From assembly GCA_016778895.1 (NCBI GenBank), contig JADHOR010000008.1, forward strand, positions 29,065 to 93,064: a stretch of 64,000 bases of DNA, given 5' to 3'. The stretch is from Candidatus Puniceispirillum sp. Lineage in GTDB: Bacteria; Pseudomonadota; Alphaproteobacteria; Puniceispirillales; Puniceispirillaceae. The notes beneath the pieces were generated by a model. The model was not told the DNA's origin. It worked only from the letters and a program-made list of their open reading frames with translations, and ran no database searches. A program made the position numbers and the translations under genes. This document shows, one piece after another, positions 50,056 to 62,810 of the stretch; positions within the stretch are counted from its first letter, which is position 1, and every line of letters starts with the position of its first letter.

Positions 50056-51551
50056 GACGAATATTCCGCTTCGATTTGATCGGCCAGCTTTTCAGCAAGC
50101 TCGGTTTTCTGCATTCGTGGCCATTCCTCAACGCTGTCACTGGTCAGCAGCATGGCCTGATTAAGGGCGCTGCCAAAAACTGGATCATCTTCGCCACCAA
50201 CCTGATTAGCAATGATCCAGTCACAGCCTTTGCGGCGGCGCTTGGCGGCAGCGTTTTCCAGCAGGTTTTCGGTTTCGGCAGCAAATCCGATCACCAGCTT
50301 TGGCCGGTTTGGCGCGGCTGATAATGTGGCAAGAATATCCGGGTTCTGACATAGCTCTAGGGTCATGCCAGCATCGGGATTTTCCGGTTTTTTCAGTTTC
50401 TCATCTGCCGCAGCTTTTACCCGCCAGTCTGCCACTGCCGCGGCGCAAATCGCAATATCTGCTGGCAGGGCTGCATCGCAGGCAGCCAGCATTTCGGCAG
50501 CGGTTGTTACATTGACAAGGGTCACATTTGCCGGTGCAGGCTCGGTAACGGGCCCGCTTACCAGTGTCACATTGGCACCGCGATTAGCCAGCGCAGTGGC
50601 AATGGCGTGCCCCTGCTTTCCAGATGACCGGTTTGCAATAAACCGTACTTTATCAATCGGCTCAATGGTTGGGCCCGAGGTTATCAGAATATGCTTGCCG
50701 CTTAGCGAGCGTGATGTGCCAGCGCCAGAATCTTTGTCGGCCTCATCACGCGCAGCATATGTCGGAATTAACCGCATTGCAGCAGCGGCGATCATCGCTG
50801 GCTCACACATCCGGCCCTCGCCTTCTTCGCCGCAGGCGGTATCGCCACTAACCGGCCCGATCATCTCGACACCGCGCTGGCGAAGACTGGCAAAATTGCT
50901 TTGCGTTGCCTGATGCGCCCACATCACCGGATTCATTGCCGGTGCCATCACTACCTTTGCGGTGGTGGCAAGCAAGATTGTGGTCGCCAGATCATCGGCA
51001 ATGCCAGCATTGGCGCGCGCCATAAAACTTGCTGTTGCCGGCACCACAAGAACCAGATCAGCCGACCGTGCCAGTCGGATATGTCCCATTTCGGCCTCAT
51101 CGGTCAGCGAAAATAGACTGTCATAGCATTTCTCACCGGTTAGTGCGGCAAGGCTAAGCGGGGTGATAAACTGCTTGGCGCTATCGGTCATTACACCGGT
51201 AACATGGGCGCCTAATTGCTGGAGCTGGCGTGCCACCTCCAGTGCCTTATAGGCGGCAATGCCGCCGGCAATGATTAACAAGATACGCGGACCTGCATGA
51301 TTTTCGGCTGATACGGTGTGCGGCGTTATCGCCGCGGGGCCAGCTATAATCTCGAGATCATCGGGGCGAAGCTGATAGCCCTTGGCGGTGAGCGCAGCAT
51401 AGATAATGGGTTTGGCACGCTGCGGTAACTGACCACGGGTCAGGTAATTGCTGATCGCGCTTGGCCCCACATCGAGCAATTGCTGCATCGCATGACGCCC
51501 GCCCAGAGCTGTTAAAATTGCTGATAAATTCACAGGAAATACCTTTTTCAT
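50052..51551 (-). CDS. coaBC: CoaBC (PPC decarboxylase/PPC synthetase) with N-terminal HTH-like fusion
   Basis: Bifunctional coenzyme A biosynthesis enzyme joining cysteine to 4'-phosphopantothenate and decarboxylating the product. From residue ~88 the protein is standard: CoaC domain with [12 protein letters not shown], His157 (MGHIRLA), Asn207 (PAMNPVMW) and Cys240 ([13 protein letters not shown]), then the CoaB domain ([26 protein letters not shown]). At 499 residues it is ~90 longer than usual because residues ~1-65 ([20 protein letters not shown] then [20 protein letters not shown]) resemble a Cro/CI-type helix-turn-helix. There is no stop and no ATG, GTG or TTG near the junction, so the fusion seems real. 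No ribosome-binding site precedes the ATG. Confidence 0.95.
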   Translation of the reverse strand: MKKVFPVNLSAILTALGGRHAMQQLLDVGPSAISNYLTRGQLPQRAKPIIYAALTAKGYQLRPDDLEIIAGPAAITPHTVSAENHAGPRILLIIAGGIAAYKALEVARQLQQLGAHVTGVMTDSAKQFITPLSLAALTGEKCYDSLFSLTDEAEMGHIRLARSADLVLVVPATASFMARANAGIADDLATTILLATTAKVVMAPAMNPVMWAHQATQSNFASLRQRGVEMIGPVSGDTACGEEGEGRMCEPAMIAAAAMRLIPTYAARDEADKDSGAGTSRSLSGKHILITSGPTIEPIDKVRFIANRSSGKQGHAIATALANRGANVTLVSGPVTEPAPANVTLVNVTTAAEMLAACDAALPADIAICAAAVADWRVKAAADEKLKKPENPDAGMTLELCQNPDILATLSAAPNRPKLVIGFAAETENLLENAAAKRRRKGCDWIIANQVGGEDDPVFGSALNQAMLLTSDSVEEWPRMQKTELAEKLADQIEAEYSS

Positions 51552-51568
51552 TGAATAATAAAAAGTGT

Positions 51569-51609
51569 ATCACAAAAAATCACATTATATTCATTTATTT
51601 AAAAATCAC
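51569..51609 (-). promoter_or_regulatory. Candidate coaBC promoter and operator repeats
   Basis: On the coding strand, TATAAT lies at 51589-51584. It is followed at once by GTGAT (51583-51579) and, 10 bp on, GTGAT (51573-51569); a third GTGAT (51609-51605) overlaps the ubiB stop. Two repeats one helical turn apart, over the expected transcription start, are a plausible repressor site. The -35 is poor. Confidence 0.45.
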
Positions 51610-53126
51610 TGATAATTTGTGAAAAAACTTGCAATAGCCAATAATAACGCCAGAATTGCCACGCGGCCAGGCCAGACTGGCGCTGGATGGGCGGCAGTTT
51701 TTTGCTGATTAGCCTCAAGATCGGCAAGGTATTTTGGCAAGCGAGAGATGATTTGTACCGCATCATCAAAAATCTGTTCGGCGCGTTTTTTCACACTTGC
51801 TTCGCGTTGCATCCAGGCTTCGGCAAGTGGCCGTGATAATTGCCACATATCGGCGCCGGGGTTTAATTGCCGGGCCACGCCTTCGGCCATCATCATGGTT
51901 TTTTGCAACAGATTAAATTGCGGCTGAACCTCAATTTCAAAGCGGGTGGAAAGCTGGAAAATCTGACCCAGCACAAGGCCAAGTGAGACCTCGCCAAGCG
52001 GTTTGCCCATAACTGGGTCGGCAACAGCACGAACCGATTGCGAAAACTGGTGTGTTGACACGCCCTCGCCAAGCATCCCAGCGTCTTTATGTAAACGTGC
52101 CACCATATCATAGTCGCGGTCCAGCATCGCACTCAGCAGACGTGCCAGAAACAGCCGGTCTTGAAAATCGAGATAGCCCATTATGCCAAAATCGATCGGT
52201 ACCAGAACACCATCGGCGCGCACAAAGATATTGCCCGGGTGCATATCAGCATGGAAATACCCATCGCGGAACACCTGATTGAAAAAGCTGCGGGCGGCAT
52301 ATTCGGTAATTTTTTCGATGTTATGTCCGGCCTTGCTCAGTCCGGCGATATCATCAATCCGGATTCCGTCCACCCATTCGATGATTAGCATCCGGCTGGT
52401 GCTGTTTTCCAGATCGACCCAAGGCACATAGATGCCCTCATCATCGCGCATATTATCGGCAAGACGCCCGGCCGCCGCGGCCTCAAGGCGCAGGTCAAGT
52501 TCCATCTCGGATAGCTGGCCAAACTGTTTGACCGCCGTTACCAGATGCAGCCGCCGCAGGGCCGGTGCCAGCCATTCCAGTATCTGTGCCAGCGAATAAA
52601 ACAGCGCCGTGTCAGCCTGCATATGCTTGTGAATATCGGGGCGCAGCAATTTGACCGCCACTTTGCGCCCGTCAAGCAGTGTCGCGCGATGCACCTGGGC
52701 AATTGACGCGGCGGCAACGGCAGCATCATCAAATTCGTCAAACATCGCCTCAATCGGCTGGCCGATTTCATCAGCAACCATCTGGCGTGCGCGCGCCGCG
52801 GCAAAGGGTGGCAAACGGTCTTGGAGCATGGCCAATGACTGCCCCAGTGAAGGCCCAATTAAATCTGCGCGTGTTGATAGAGCCTGTCCAAATTTGATAA
52901 AGCCCGGCCCCAATCTAGCCAATGCCTGACATAACGCACCGCCTGCATCATTAACCGCGCTGCGTGAGCGAACGGCTTTATCGAGAAGCCGGCATATCTG
53001 CCGCAGCCATCCGGGTAAAAGCGTGATATTGGCAACATGACCTAAAACGCCGGCGCGTCCCAGATGCCAGGAGATATTAGGCAACCGCAATAACGCCTGG
53101 ATCATGGACAGGCTGGGCACCGCCAT
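51606..53126 (-). CDS. ubiB: Ubiquinone biosynthesis regulatory protein kinase-like UbiB
   Basis: Membrane-bound atypical kinase/ATPase required for ubiquinone synthesis. The 506-residue protein has the UbiB KxGQ motif (FIKFGQALSTR), the Ala-rich nucleotide loop (AAASIAQVHRATL), VAVKLLRP, the catalytic-loop-like DMHPGNIFV and PIDFG, and ends in a hydrophobic anchor (VAILALLLAIASFF). The ATG at 53126 overlaps the ubiE TGA by one base; an in-frame TTG upstream (53156) would intrude into ubiE. It precedes coaBC on the same strand by 54 nt. Confidence 0.95.
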   Translation of the reverse strand: MAVPSLSMIQALLRLPNISWHLGRAGVLGHVANITLLPGWLRQICRLLDKAVRSRSAVNDAGGALCQALARLGPGFIKFGQALSTRADLIGPSLGQSLAMLQDRLPPFAAARARQMVADEIGQPIEAMFDEFDDAAVAAASIAQVHRATLLDGRKVAVKLLRPDIHKHMQADTALFYSLAQILEWLAPALRRLHLVTAVKQFGQLSEMELDLRLEAAAAGRLADNMRDDEGIYVPWVDLENSTSRMLIIEWVDGIRIDDIAGLSKAGHNIEKITEYAARSFFNQVFRDGYFHADMHPGNIFVRADGVLVPIDFGIMGYLDFQDRLFLARLLSAMLDRDYDMVARLHKDAGMLGEGVSTHQFSQSVRAVADPVMGKPLGEVSLGLVLGQIFQLSTRFEIEVQPQFNLLQKTMMMAEGVARQLNPGADMWQLSRPLAEAWMQREASVKKRAEQIFDDAVQIISRLPKYLADLEANQQKTAAHPAPVWPGRVAILALLLAIASFFTNYQ

Positions 53127-53947
53127 CAATCGAGTTTCCAGCCAGAATGGATACAAGCGATCCCTGCTGACAGACTGCGCACCCGTATCTGCGCAAACCC
53201 AGCTTCGGCAAACATATCGGCAAGCACTTCCTTTGTTGGAAACTGGCGGATCGATTCGGCCAGATAGCGATAGCTATTGGCATCTCCGGCGATCATCTGC
53301 CCCATCACCGGCAGCACATTAAACGACCAGCTGTCATAAAGCCTTGCCAAGGGCCGGCTTTGCACATGAGAAAATTCCAGGCAGAGAAAACGTCCGCCCG
53401 GCTTTAAAACCCGATAGGCTTCGTTTATCGCGGCTTGCCGGTCAGTCACATTGCGAAGCCCAAAAGCGATAGTCACGAAATCAGCGCTATGATCATCAAA
53501 TGGCAGTGTTTCAGCATTGGCGACAGCCCAGCGCAGACGATGCGCCATCTTTTGCAGGTCGCGCCGCCCGCGACCCGCCTCAAGCATGGCGTGATTAATG
53601 TCGGTAATCAGCGCCTCACCACCACCACCGCGCAAAAACCTCAGGGAGATATCACCCGTGCCGCCAGCCAGATCAATCAGCTTATGGTGCGGTTGCGGCG
53701 CCATCCAATCAATCATTGCGGATTTCCATAGCCGGTGAATACCGCCACTCATGACGTCATTCATGATGTCATAGCGATTGGCAACCGAATCGAAGACGCC
53801 GCGAACCAAGCGTGCCTTTTCGCCGCGCTGAACGGTGCGAAAGCCAAAATCTATGGTATCGTCATCATGGTTAGCCGCGTTACTATGGGAAACGCGGCCG
53901 GTATGTGAATTTTGCTGATCCGGTTTGCCAAAGGCAGGGTCTTTCAT
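53126..53947 (-). CDS. ubiE: Ubiquinone/menaquinone C-methyltransferase UbiE
   Basis: SAM-dependent C-methyltransferase of the ubiquinone ring. The 273-residue protein has the UbiE signatures VANRYDIMNDVMSGGIHRLWK, KLIDLAGGTGDISLRFL (SAM site) and FVTIAFGLRNVTDRQAAI, and GGRFLCLEFSHV. A ~35-residue polar N-terminal extension precedes the family core. The ATG at 53947 has AGGAC 8 nt upstream and is preferred over TTG at 53971. It is divergent from mutM; ubiE-ubiB next to mutM is common in alphaproteobacteria. Confidence 0.96.
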   Translation of the reverse strand: MKDPAFGKPDQQNSHTGRVSHSNAANHDDDTIDFGFRTVQRGEKARLVRGVFDSVANRYDIMNDVMSGGIHRLWKSAMIDWMAPQPHHKLIDLAGGTGDISLRFLRGGGGEALITDINHAMLEAGRGRRDLQKMAHRLRWAVANAETLPFDDHSADFVTIAFGLRNVTDRQAAINEAYRVLKPGGRFLCLEFSHVQSRPLARLYDSWSFNVLPVMGQMIAGDANSYRYLAESIRQFPTKEVLADMFAEAGFAQIRVRSLSAGIACIHSGWKLD

Positions 53948-54097
53948 GATTAATGTCCTAAAAGAATGCAAAAACGCCGGACTATCTATATCAGTCTGGG
54001 GCCAATTTCGAAATGATCTTCACCAACTCATTTGATAGTTTTGCTAGATCACCAGATAAAATTCTTTCTGTCTTCATTTTGAAACGAGCGAAAACCG

Positions 54098-54937
54098 ATG
54101 CCTGAATTGCCCGAAGTTGAGACTGTCAAGCTAGCGCTGGTGCCGGCATTGCAGGGCCGCATGGTGCGCCATGCCCATGTTGGCCGCAAGGATTTACGCT
54201 GGCCGTTGCCAGAAAATCTGGCTGAACGGCTGACTGGACGTTATTTTACCCAGCTTGGTCGCCGCGGCAAATATGTATTGATGATGCTTGATAATGCCGA
54301 GGTGTTGTTACTGCATCTTGGCATGTCCGGGTCAATCCGTATTCACCAAACGCCGCCTCAATTGGGCAAGCACGACCATTTTATGCTGGAAATGGCACCC
54401 CTCCATGACCAAGAACCAACGTCTTATATTGTATTGAATGATCCGCGCCGGTTTGGCTGGATTGACCTTTTTGCCGAATCGGAAATGCCGAATCACAAAC
54501 TCCTCAGCGGCATGGGCCCCGAGCCGCTTGGCAATGAATTTTCCGCGGCGCATCTGCGGGCTGTGTTGCGCGGCCGGACTGGCCCGGTGAAGAACGCGCT
54601 TTTAAACCAACAATTGATTGCCGGCATTGGCAACATCTATGCAAGCGAGGCGCTGTTCTATGCAGGGATTTCGCCGCGCCGCAAGGCCGGTACAATCGCT
54701 GGTCGGCGTGCCCAACGGCTGGCGGCGTCGATTGTTTCGGTATTGCGCGCGGCGATTGAGGCTGGCGGCACTTCGCTTCGCGATCATGTACAGCCGGGTG
54801 GTGAAATCGGCTATTTTGTCCAACGCCTTGCCGTTTATGGTCGGGCAGGACAGCCTTGTCCGGTTTGCGCTGAACCGGTAAAAACCCTGGTCCAGTCTGG
54901 CCGATCCAGTTTTTACTGTTCTCGCTGCCAAGGCTAG
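54098..54937 (+). CDS. mutM: Formamidopyrimidine-DNA glycosylase (MutM/Fpg)
   Basis: Removes 8-oxoguanine and other oxidised purines and cuts the abasic site. The 279-residue protein has the N-terminal PELPEVETV with catalytic Pro and Glu, the helix-two-turn-helix around NALLNQQLIAGIGNIYASEALF (region ~168-190), and a C-terminal zinc finger (CPVC … CSRC). Together with Nth in this window it covers oxidative base damage. Confidence 0.97.
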   Translation: MPELPEVETVKLALVPALQGRMVRHAHVGRKDLRWPLPENLAERLTGRYFTQLGRRGKYVLMMLDNAEVLLLHLGMSGSIRIHQTPPQLGKHDHFMLEMAPLHDQEPTSYIVLNDPRRFGWIDLFAESEMPNHKLLSGMGPEPLGNEFSAAHLRAVLRGRTGPVKNALLNQQLIAGIGNIYASEALFYAGISPRRKAGTIAGRRAQRLAASIVSVLRAAIEAGGTSLRDHVQPGGEIGYFVQRLAVYGRAGQPCPVCAEPVKTLVQSGRSSFYCSRCQG

Positions 54938-54978
54938 GTTTATAATAAAAAGCCTGTTAATCAACCGTGGTGATCCGA

Positions 54979-55362
54979 ATGATCCTGTCATGTCACAAGC
55001 CTGTAGCACTCATTTACCGCACCCTTGCGCGGGCCTGCTTGTTGATTTTGCTTGGCGGCCAGCCTGCCTTCGCCGAGGTGCCGCAGCTCAGATGGGCAGG
55101 TGATGTGCCGATCATGCAGGGCTGGGAAATTGAACCAGAGCTTGGTTTTGCCTTTGATTCGCCAAATGGACGTATTGTGATGATTTTTGCGTCAACTGCG
55201 GCCAGTGAAGATGCGATTATGGCATTCTATGTGAAAAGCTTGGCGCAGCTGGGCTGGGTTGGTGGTGCCGGAAACTGGTCGCGTGATGCGGAAAAGCTGG
55301 TGATCAGTAAGGTTGAAACCGCACGCGGCGCGCTTTGGCGCTTAATGCTACAACCGCGCTAG
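54979..55362 (+). CDS. Small exported protein of unknown function
   Basis: A 127-residue protein with a signal peptide (LARACLLILLGGQPAFA|EVPQ). The mature part (~95 residues) has a compact alpha/beta look (GFAFDSPNGRIVMIFAST, AFYVKSLAQLGWVG, LVISKVETARGALWRLML) resembling short periplasmic domains found after mutM in other alphaproteobacteria. The start may be GTG 54967. I cannot assign a function. Confidence 0.75.
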   Translation: MILSCHKPVALIYRTLARACLLILLGGQPAFAEVPQLRWAGDVPIMQGWEIEPELGFAFDSPNGRIVMIFASTAASEDAIMAFYVKSLAQLGWVGGAGNWSRDAEKLVISKVETARGALWRLMLQPR

Positions 55363-55442
55363 CATCTGTTTTAAGTGTTGGCTAGAGGCTGAGGCCAGGG
55401 TTGTCTTTAAAACATGCGGTACTTTTTTGCTGGCAAAAGCGC

Positions 55443-55471
55443 TTGACGATGATGGCAGAAAAAGCTTATAA
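55443..55471 (+). promoter_or_regulatory. Strong sigma70-type promoter of rpsT
   Basis: TTGACG, exactly 17 nt, TTATAA, 47 nt before the rpsT ATG. The best sigma70 match in the window, as expected for a ribosomal protein gene. Confidence 0.75.
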
Positions 55472-55518
55472 GCCCGCTTTGATTAAGTATTTTCGAACGA
55501 CAGGGACGCAAAAACCCG

Positions 55519-55785
55519 ATGGCAAATCATAAGTCTTCCAAAAAGCGGATCATCCGCAACGCCAACCGCGCTATGATTAATGGTGCCCGCATGAGCCGGA
55601 TCCGTACTTTTGTGAAAAAAGTGGAAACTGCCATTGCGGCTGGCGATTCAAATGGTGCTCGCGAGGCTCTTCGTGAGGCACAGCCTGAAATGCAGCGCGG
55701 CGTATCACGCGGTATTCTGCATAAAAATACTGTATCTCGGAAAATTTCACGCCTTGCAGCCCGCGTTAAGGCCCTCGCCGCGTAG
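55519..55785 (+). CDS. rpsT: 30S ribosomal protein S20
   Basis: Small basic 16S rRNA-binding protein. The 88 residues match S20 along their length ([18 protein letters not shown]…, [19 protein letters not shown]). It has its own promoter and its own terminator, and lies just upstream of dnaA as in many alphaproteobacteria. Confidence 0.98.
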   Translation: MANHKSSKKRIIRNANRAMINGARMSRIRTFVKKVETAIAAGDSNGAREALREAQPEMQRGVSRGILHKNTVSRKISRLAARVKALAA

Positions 55786-55892
55786 GGCACTCGACGCTTA
55801 ATCGATCCGCAGCTGTGAGGACTTGCTGACGTGCTACGCGCATATCACTGACGAGTCACCAGTATATCACTGGTAAGGCGAAGCGATCATTT

Positions 55893-55930
55893 AAAAGCCC
55901 GCTCCGGAAAAATGGGAGTGGGCTTTTTTT
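55893..55930 (+). terminator. Intrinsic terminator after rpsT
   Basis: AAAAGCCCGCTCC pairs with GGAGTGGGCTTTT (one G-U) and runs into seven Ts. A smaller hairpin, ACCAGT-N5-ACTGGT, lies just upstream near 55858-55874. Confidence 0.9.
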
Positions 55931-56284
55931 GAGTTTTTTAAGACTCAAAATAATGATGTGACGGTCGTTAGTGTAGCGTTGCCAAAACTGTTACACAATA
56001 CTTAGCGCAAAGAATTGGGATATTGGATCATCTAGACGCGATTCGGCATTTGATTGTGTTTGGTTTTTCCCCAAATTGGCGATTTTCCATGTAGAGTTAT
56101 GTCAACAGAAATAAGCGTCATTTTAACAGGTTTATTTTGCCTTTTACGCCTTTTGGTCTCTTGCAACGCAGGGTGAAAGGTCGGTAATCTCAAGCTTCCT
56201 TATATTGGGTTTTAGCCGTAATATTCGTCGACAGCCATGCCCATTCGTTAGGATGACATTAAAACTCACAAGGAGGCGTGGCGG
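55931..56284. other. Intergenic region upstream of dnaA
   Basis: This 354-nt stretch is AT-rich and probably holds the dnaA promoter(s), but I see no clear one. I looked for DnaA boxes (TTATCCACA); only degenerate sites such as TTTTCCCCA near 56067 are present, so an origin is not called. An 11-mer, GCGATTCGGCA, at 56038-56048 recurs after dnaA. Confidence 0.4.
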
Positions 56285-57802
56285 ATGTCTGGCGATATGT
56301 CGAATAACCCTGATCTAATGACATCGCCGCATTCAAATGGTGACTCCGCGACAAGCACCGCGTCCGCCAACGTGCCAACTTTGTCCGTTGCTGCTGCGGA
56401 TCATCCGCGCGGTGATGACGGCATTGTGCAGGCCTGTTGGGGACGCGTGAACCAACGTATGCGAAACGACATTGGTGACGCTGCATGGCGCCATTGGATT
56501 AAGCCGCTTCGCGTTAGCCGGCTCGAGGATGGCACATTGACGCTGGAGGCCGATTCAACCCTGGCACGCGAGCGGGTGAGCAGCCAATATGCCGACCGGT
56601 TGCGTGTAATTTCGGCCGCAGAATTCAGTGATCTGTCTCCCGCAATCCGGCATATTGAAGTGCGTCTTGCCGCTGGCAGGGGGCGGCTTGGACAGCCGCA
56701 CCGGCTAAGTGAGCAAAAGCAATCTGCAGCATCGGTTTCGCCGGGCGCGTCGGGTAAACCGAATGAGCGCAGTGATGATCTGATGGCAGGTCTTGACCCG
56801 CGTTATACATTTGCTAATTTCGTTGTTGGCAAGCCGAATGAACTGGCTTTTGCCGTTGCCCACCGCACCGCCGAAAGCGAAAAGGTTGCGTTTAATCCGC
56901 TGTTTCTCTATGGCGGTGTTGGTCTTGGAAAAACTCATTTAATGCACGCTATTGCCTGGCACATTCGCCAGCAATCTCCTGCCCGGAAAGTGCTGTATCT
57001 GTCAGCCGAAAAATTCATGTATCGCTTTGTTCGTGCGCTACGCTTTCGTGATACGATGTCATTTAAGGAACAGTTCCGTTCGGTTGATGTGTTGATGATT
57101 GATGATGTGCAATTCATCAGCGGCAAGGATTCAACTCAAGAAGAGTTTTTCCACACCTTTAATGCGCTGGTTGAAGACGGCCGTCAGGTGATCATTTCGG
57201 CAGATAAATCGCCTACTGACCTGGAAGGGATGGAAGAGCGGCTTCGTTCACGTCTTGGATGGGGCATGGTAGCTGATATTCATCCGGCGGATTATGAATT
57301 GCGGCTTGGTATCCTTCAGTCTAAGGCGGAACAGGCACCAGTTGAGGTTGCTGATAAGGTGCTGGAATTCATGGCGCATCGCATTGTAAGCAATGTGCGT
57401 GAGCTTGAGGGTGCGTTAAACCGTATTCTGGCTCATGCGATGCTGGTTGGCCGTGAAATCACCATTGAGAGTGCGGCTGAACTGCTTGCTGATTTGCTGC
57501 GCGCAAGCAGCCGTCAGGTTAGTGTTGACGCCATTCAAAAGCGCGTTGCGGCGCATTATGATGTGCGGGTCAGTGAAATGTTTTCGGCGCGCCGGTCAAG
57601 GGATATTGCGCGGCCGCGTCAGGTGGCGATGTATTTGGCGAAAAACCTGACCTCATTATCCTATCCCGACATTGGCCGGCAATTTGGTGGCCGCGATCAC
57701 ACGACGGTTATGCACGCTGTCAAAACCATCGAGCAATTGTCTAAAAGTGATGGCCAGCTTGCCGAAGATGTGCAGCTGCTAAAATCGATTTTAGCGTGTT
57801 AG
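56285..57802 (+). CDS. dnaA: Chromosomal replication initiator protein DnaA
   Basis: AAA+ ATPase that binds DnaA boxes and melts the origin. The 505-residue protein has the N-terminal DnaB/regulator-binding domain (~50-130), a variable linker, the AAA+ core with Walker A GGVGLGKTH and Walker B VLMIDDVQFISGK, and the C-terminal DNA-binding domain with the signature GRDHTTVMHAVKTI. AGGAGG precedes the ATG. It opens the dnaA-dnaN-recF-gyrB cluster. Confidence 0.98.
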   Translation: MSGDMSNNPDLMTSPHSNGDSATSTASANVPTLSVAAADHPRGDDGIVQACWGRVNQRMRNDIGDAAWRHWIKPLRVSRLEDGTLTLEADSTLARERVSSQYADRLRVISAAEFSDLSPAIRHIEVRLAAGRGRLGQPHRLSEQKQSAASVSPGASGKPNERSDDLMAGLDPRYTFANFVVGKPNELAFAVAHRTAESEKVAFNPLFLYGGVGLGKTHLMHAIAWHIRQQSPARKVLYLSAEKFMYRFVRALRFRDTMSFKEQFRSVDVLMIDDVQFISGKDSTQEEFFHTFNALVEDGRQVIISADKSPTDLEGMEERLRSRLGWGMVADIHPADYELRLGILQSKAEQAPVEVADKVLEFMAHRIVSNVRELEGALNRILAHAMLVGREITIESAAELLADLLRASSRQVSVDAIQKRVAAHYDVRVSEMFSARRSRDIARPRQVAMYLAKNLTSLSYPDIGRQFGGRDHTTVMHAVKTIEQLSKSDGQLAEDVQLLKSILAC

Positions 57803-57839
57803 AAACCGACATTTTCAAGAGCTGAATTTGGCCCTAAAG

Positions 57840-57857
57840 CGATTCGGCAGCGAATCG
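57840..57857. repeat. Perfect hairpin between dnaA and dnaN
   Basis: CGATTCG, a 4-nt loop GCAG, CGAATCG. No T-run follows, so it is not a standard terminator. It contains the 11-mer GCGATTCGGCA also found upstream of dnaA. Confidence 0.55.
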
Positions 57858-57979
57858 GTAAAAATCCAATATTTTGGTGCTTGTTTGTTAATCTCATGCT
57901 ATATTTTGTAGATAGCGTGGATTGGCCGTATAACGGCATCGTAACAATACGAAAACTGCCCTAGAAAAAGAGAAAGCTG

Positions 57980-59083
57980 ATGAAACTGACCATTGATCGT
58001 ATGAGCCTGTTGCGGCCCCTGGGTCATGTACAATCTGTTGTTGAACGGCGTAACACCATTCCCATTCTGGCTAATGTTGTGCTTCGCGCTGAAAATGGTG
58101 GGTTGTCGTTTACCGCGACTGATATGGACATGGATATTGCCACTGAAGTTGGCTGTTCGGTGATGACATCTGGCACCACCACAATGTCGGCGCATTTGTT
58201 ATACGATATTGCCCGCAAGCTGCCTGATGGTGCCGAAGTTGAAATCTCGGTCAGTGATGGCCATGCGATGGTTAGCGCCGGGCGATCAAGCTTCCGCCTG
58301 CCAACCTTGCCGGTTGAAGATTTTCCAGCGATTAGCAGCAATGAATTGCCGGTGAATTTTTCTCTAACTGCAGCCGATATGCGCGATCTGATTGATGCAA
58401 CACGCTTTGCCATCTCGACCGAAGAAACCCGTTACTATCTGAACGGTATTTATCTTCATAAAGCCGATTCCGGTGAATTATGCGCGGTGGCAACTGATGG
58501 TCACCGCCTTGCGTTAACCCGTCAGGCCTTGCCGTCAGGTGCGGCGCAAATGCCGTCGATTATCCTTCCCCGTAAAGCGGTTAGCGAATTGCGTAAGCTG
58601 CTTGATGATTTTGACGGTGATGTCGAGGTTGGCCTGTCTGAAACTCGCGCCGAATTCCGCTTTGGAGTTGTGCGGCTGACCAGTAAGCTGATTGACGGCA
58701 CCTTCCCTGATTATACACGGGTAATTCCAGTGGGTAATGACCGCATCATGCAGGTGGATGTGAGTGCTTTTTCTGCCGCCGTTGATCGCGTATCGACAAT
58801 CGCCTCGGAAAAATCGCGATCTGTGAAAATGGGGCTAAGGCCGGGGGCTCTAACCCTGTCTGCCAGCAATACTGACGCGTCAAGTGCGACTGAAGAGCTG
58901 GAAGTGTCATATGATGGCGTCGAAATGGAGATTGGTTTTAATGCGCGGTATCTGCTGGATATCGCAGGCCAGGTGAACAGTGATATGGTCGAGTTTGCGC
59001 TGGCTGACCAGGGCTCGCCAAGCCTTGTCCGTGCTCCGGGTGACGAGTCCAGTTTATTTGTTTTGATGCCGATGCGTGTGTGA
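57980..59083 (+). CDS. dnaN: DNA polymerase III beta sliding clamp
   Basis: Ring-shaped processivity factor of the replicase. The 367-residue protein has three clamp domains and typical segments such as ATDGHRLALTRQALP, FPDYTRVIPVG and the C-terminal …LVRAPGDESSLFVLMPMRV. It sits in the standard dnaA-dnaN-recF order with 177 nt after dnaA and 7 nt before recF. Confidence 0.98.
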   Translation: MKLTIDRMSLLRPLGHVQSVVERRNTIPILANVVLRAENGGLSFTATDMDMDIATEVGCSVMTSGTTTMSAHLLYDIARKLPDGAEVEISVSDGHAMVSAGRSSFRLPTLPVEDFPAISSNELPVNFSLTAADMRDLIDATRFAISTEETRYYLNGIYLHKADSGELCAVATDGHRLALTRQALPSGAAQMPSIILPRKAVSELRKLLDDFDGDVEVGLSETRAEFRFGVVRLTSKLIDGTFPDYTRVIPVGNDRIMQVDVSAFSAAVDRVSTIASEKSRSVKMGLRPGALTLSASNTDASSATEELEVSYDGVEMEIGFNARYLLDIAGQVNSDMVEFALADQGSPSLVRAPGDESSLFVLMPMRV

Positions 59084-59090
59084 GTGACAT

Positions 59091-62755
<3,665 letters not shown>

Positions 62756-62810
62756 TTTGCTATAAAACTTGCAAAAAACGGGGAATCATAGCCAAAATAA
62801 GGGACAGATG

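Noticed and set aside
55786..56284. Chromosomal origin (oriC) upstream of dnaA.
   Set aside because: No cluster of DnaA boxes is visible, only degenerate single sites, and in many alphaproteobacteria the origin is not next to dnaA.
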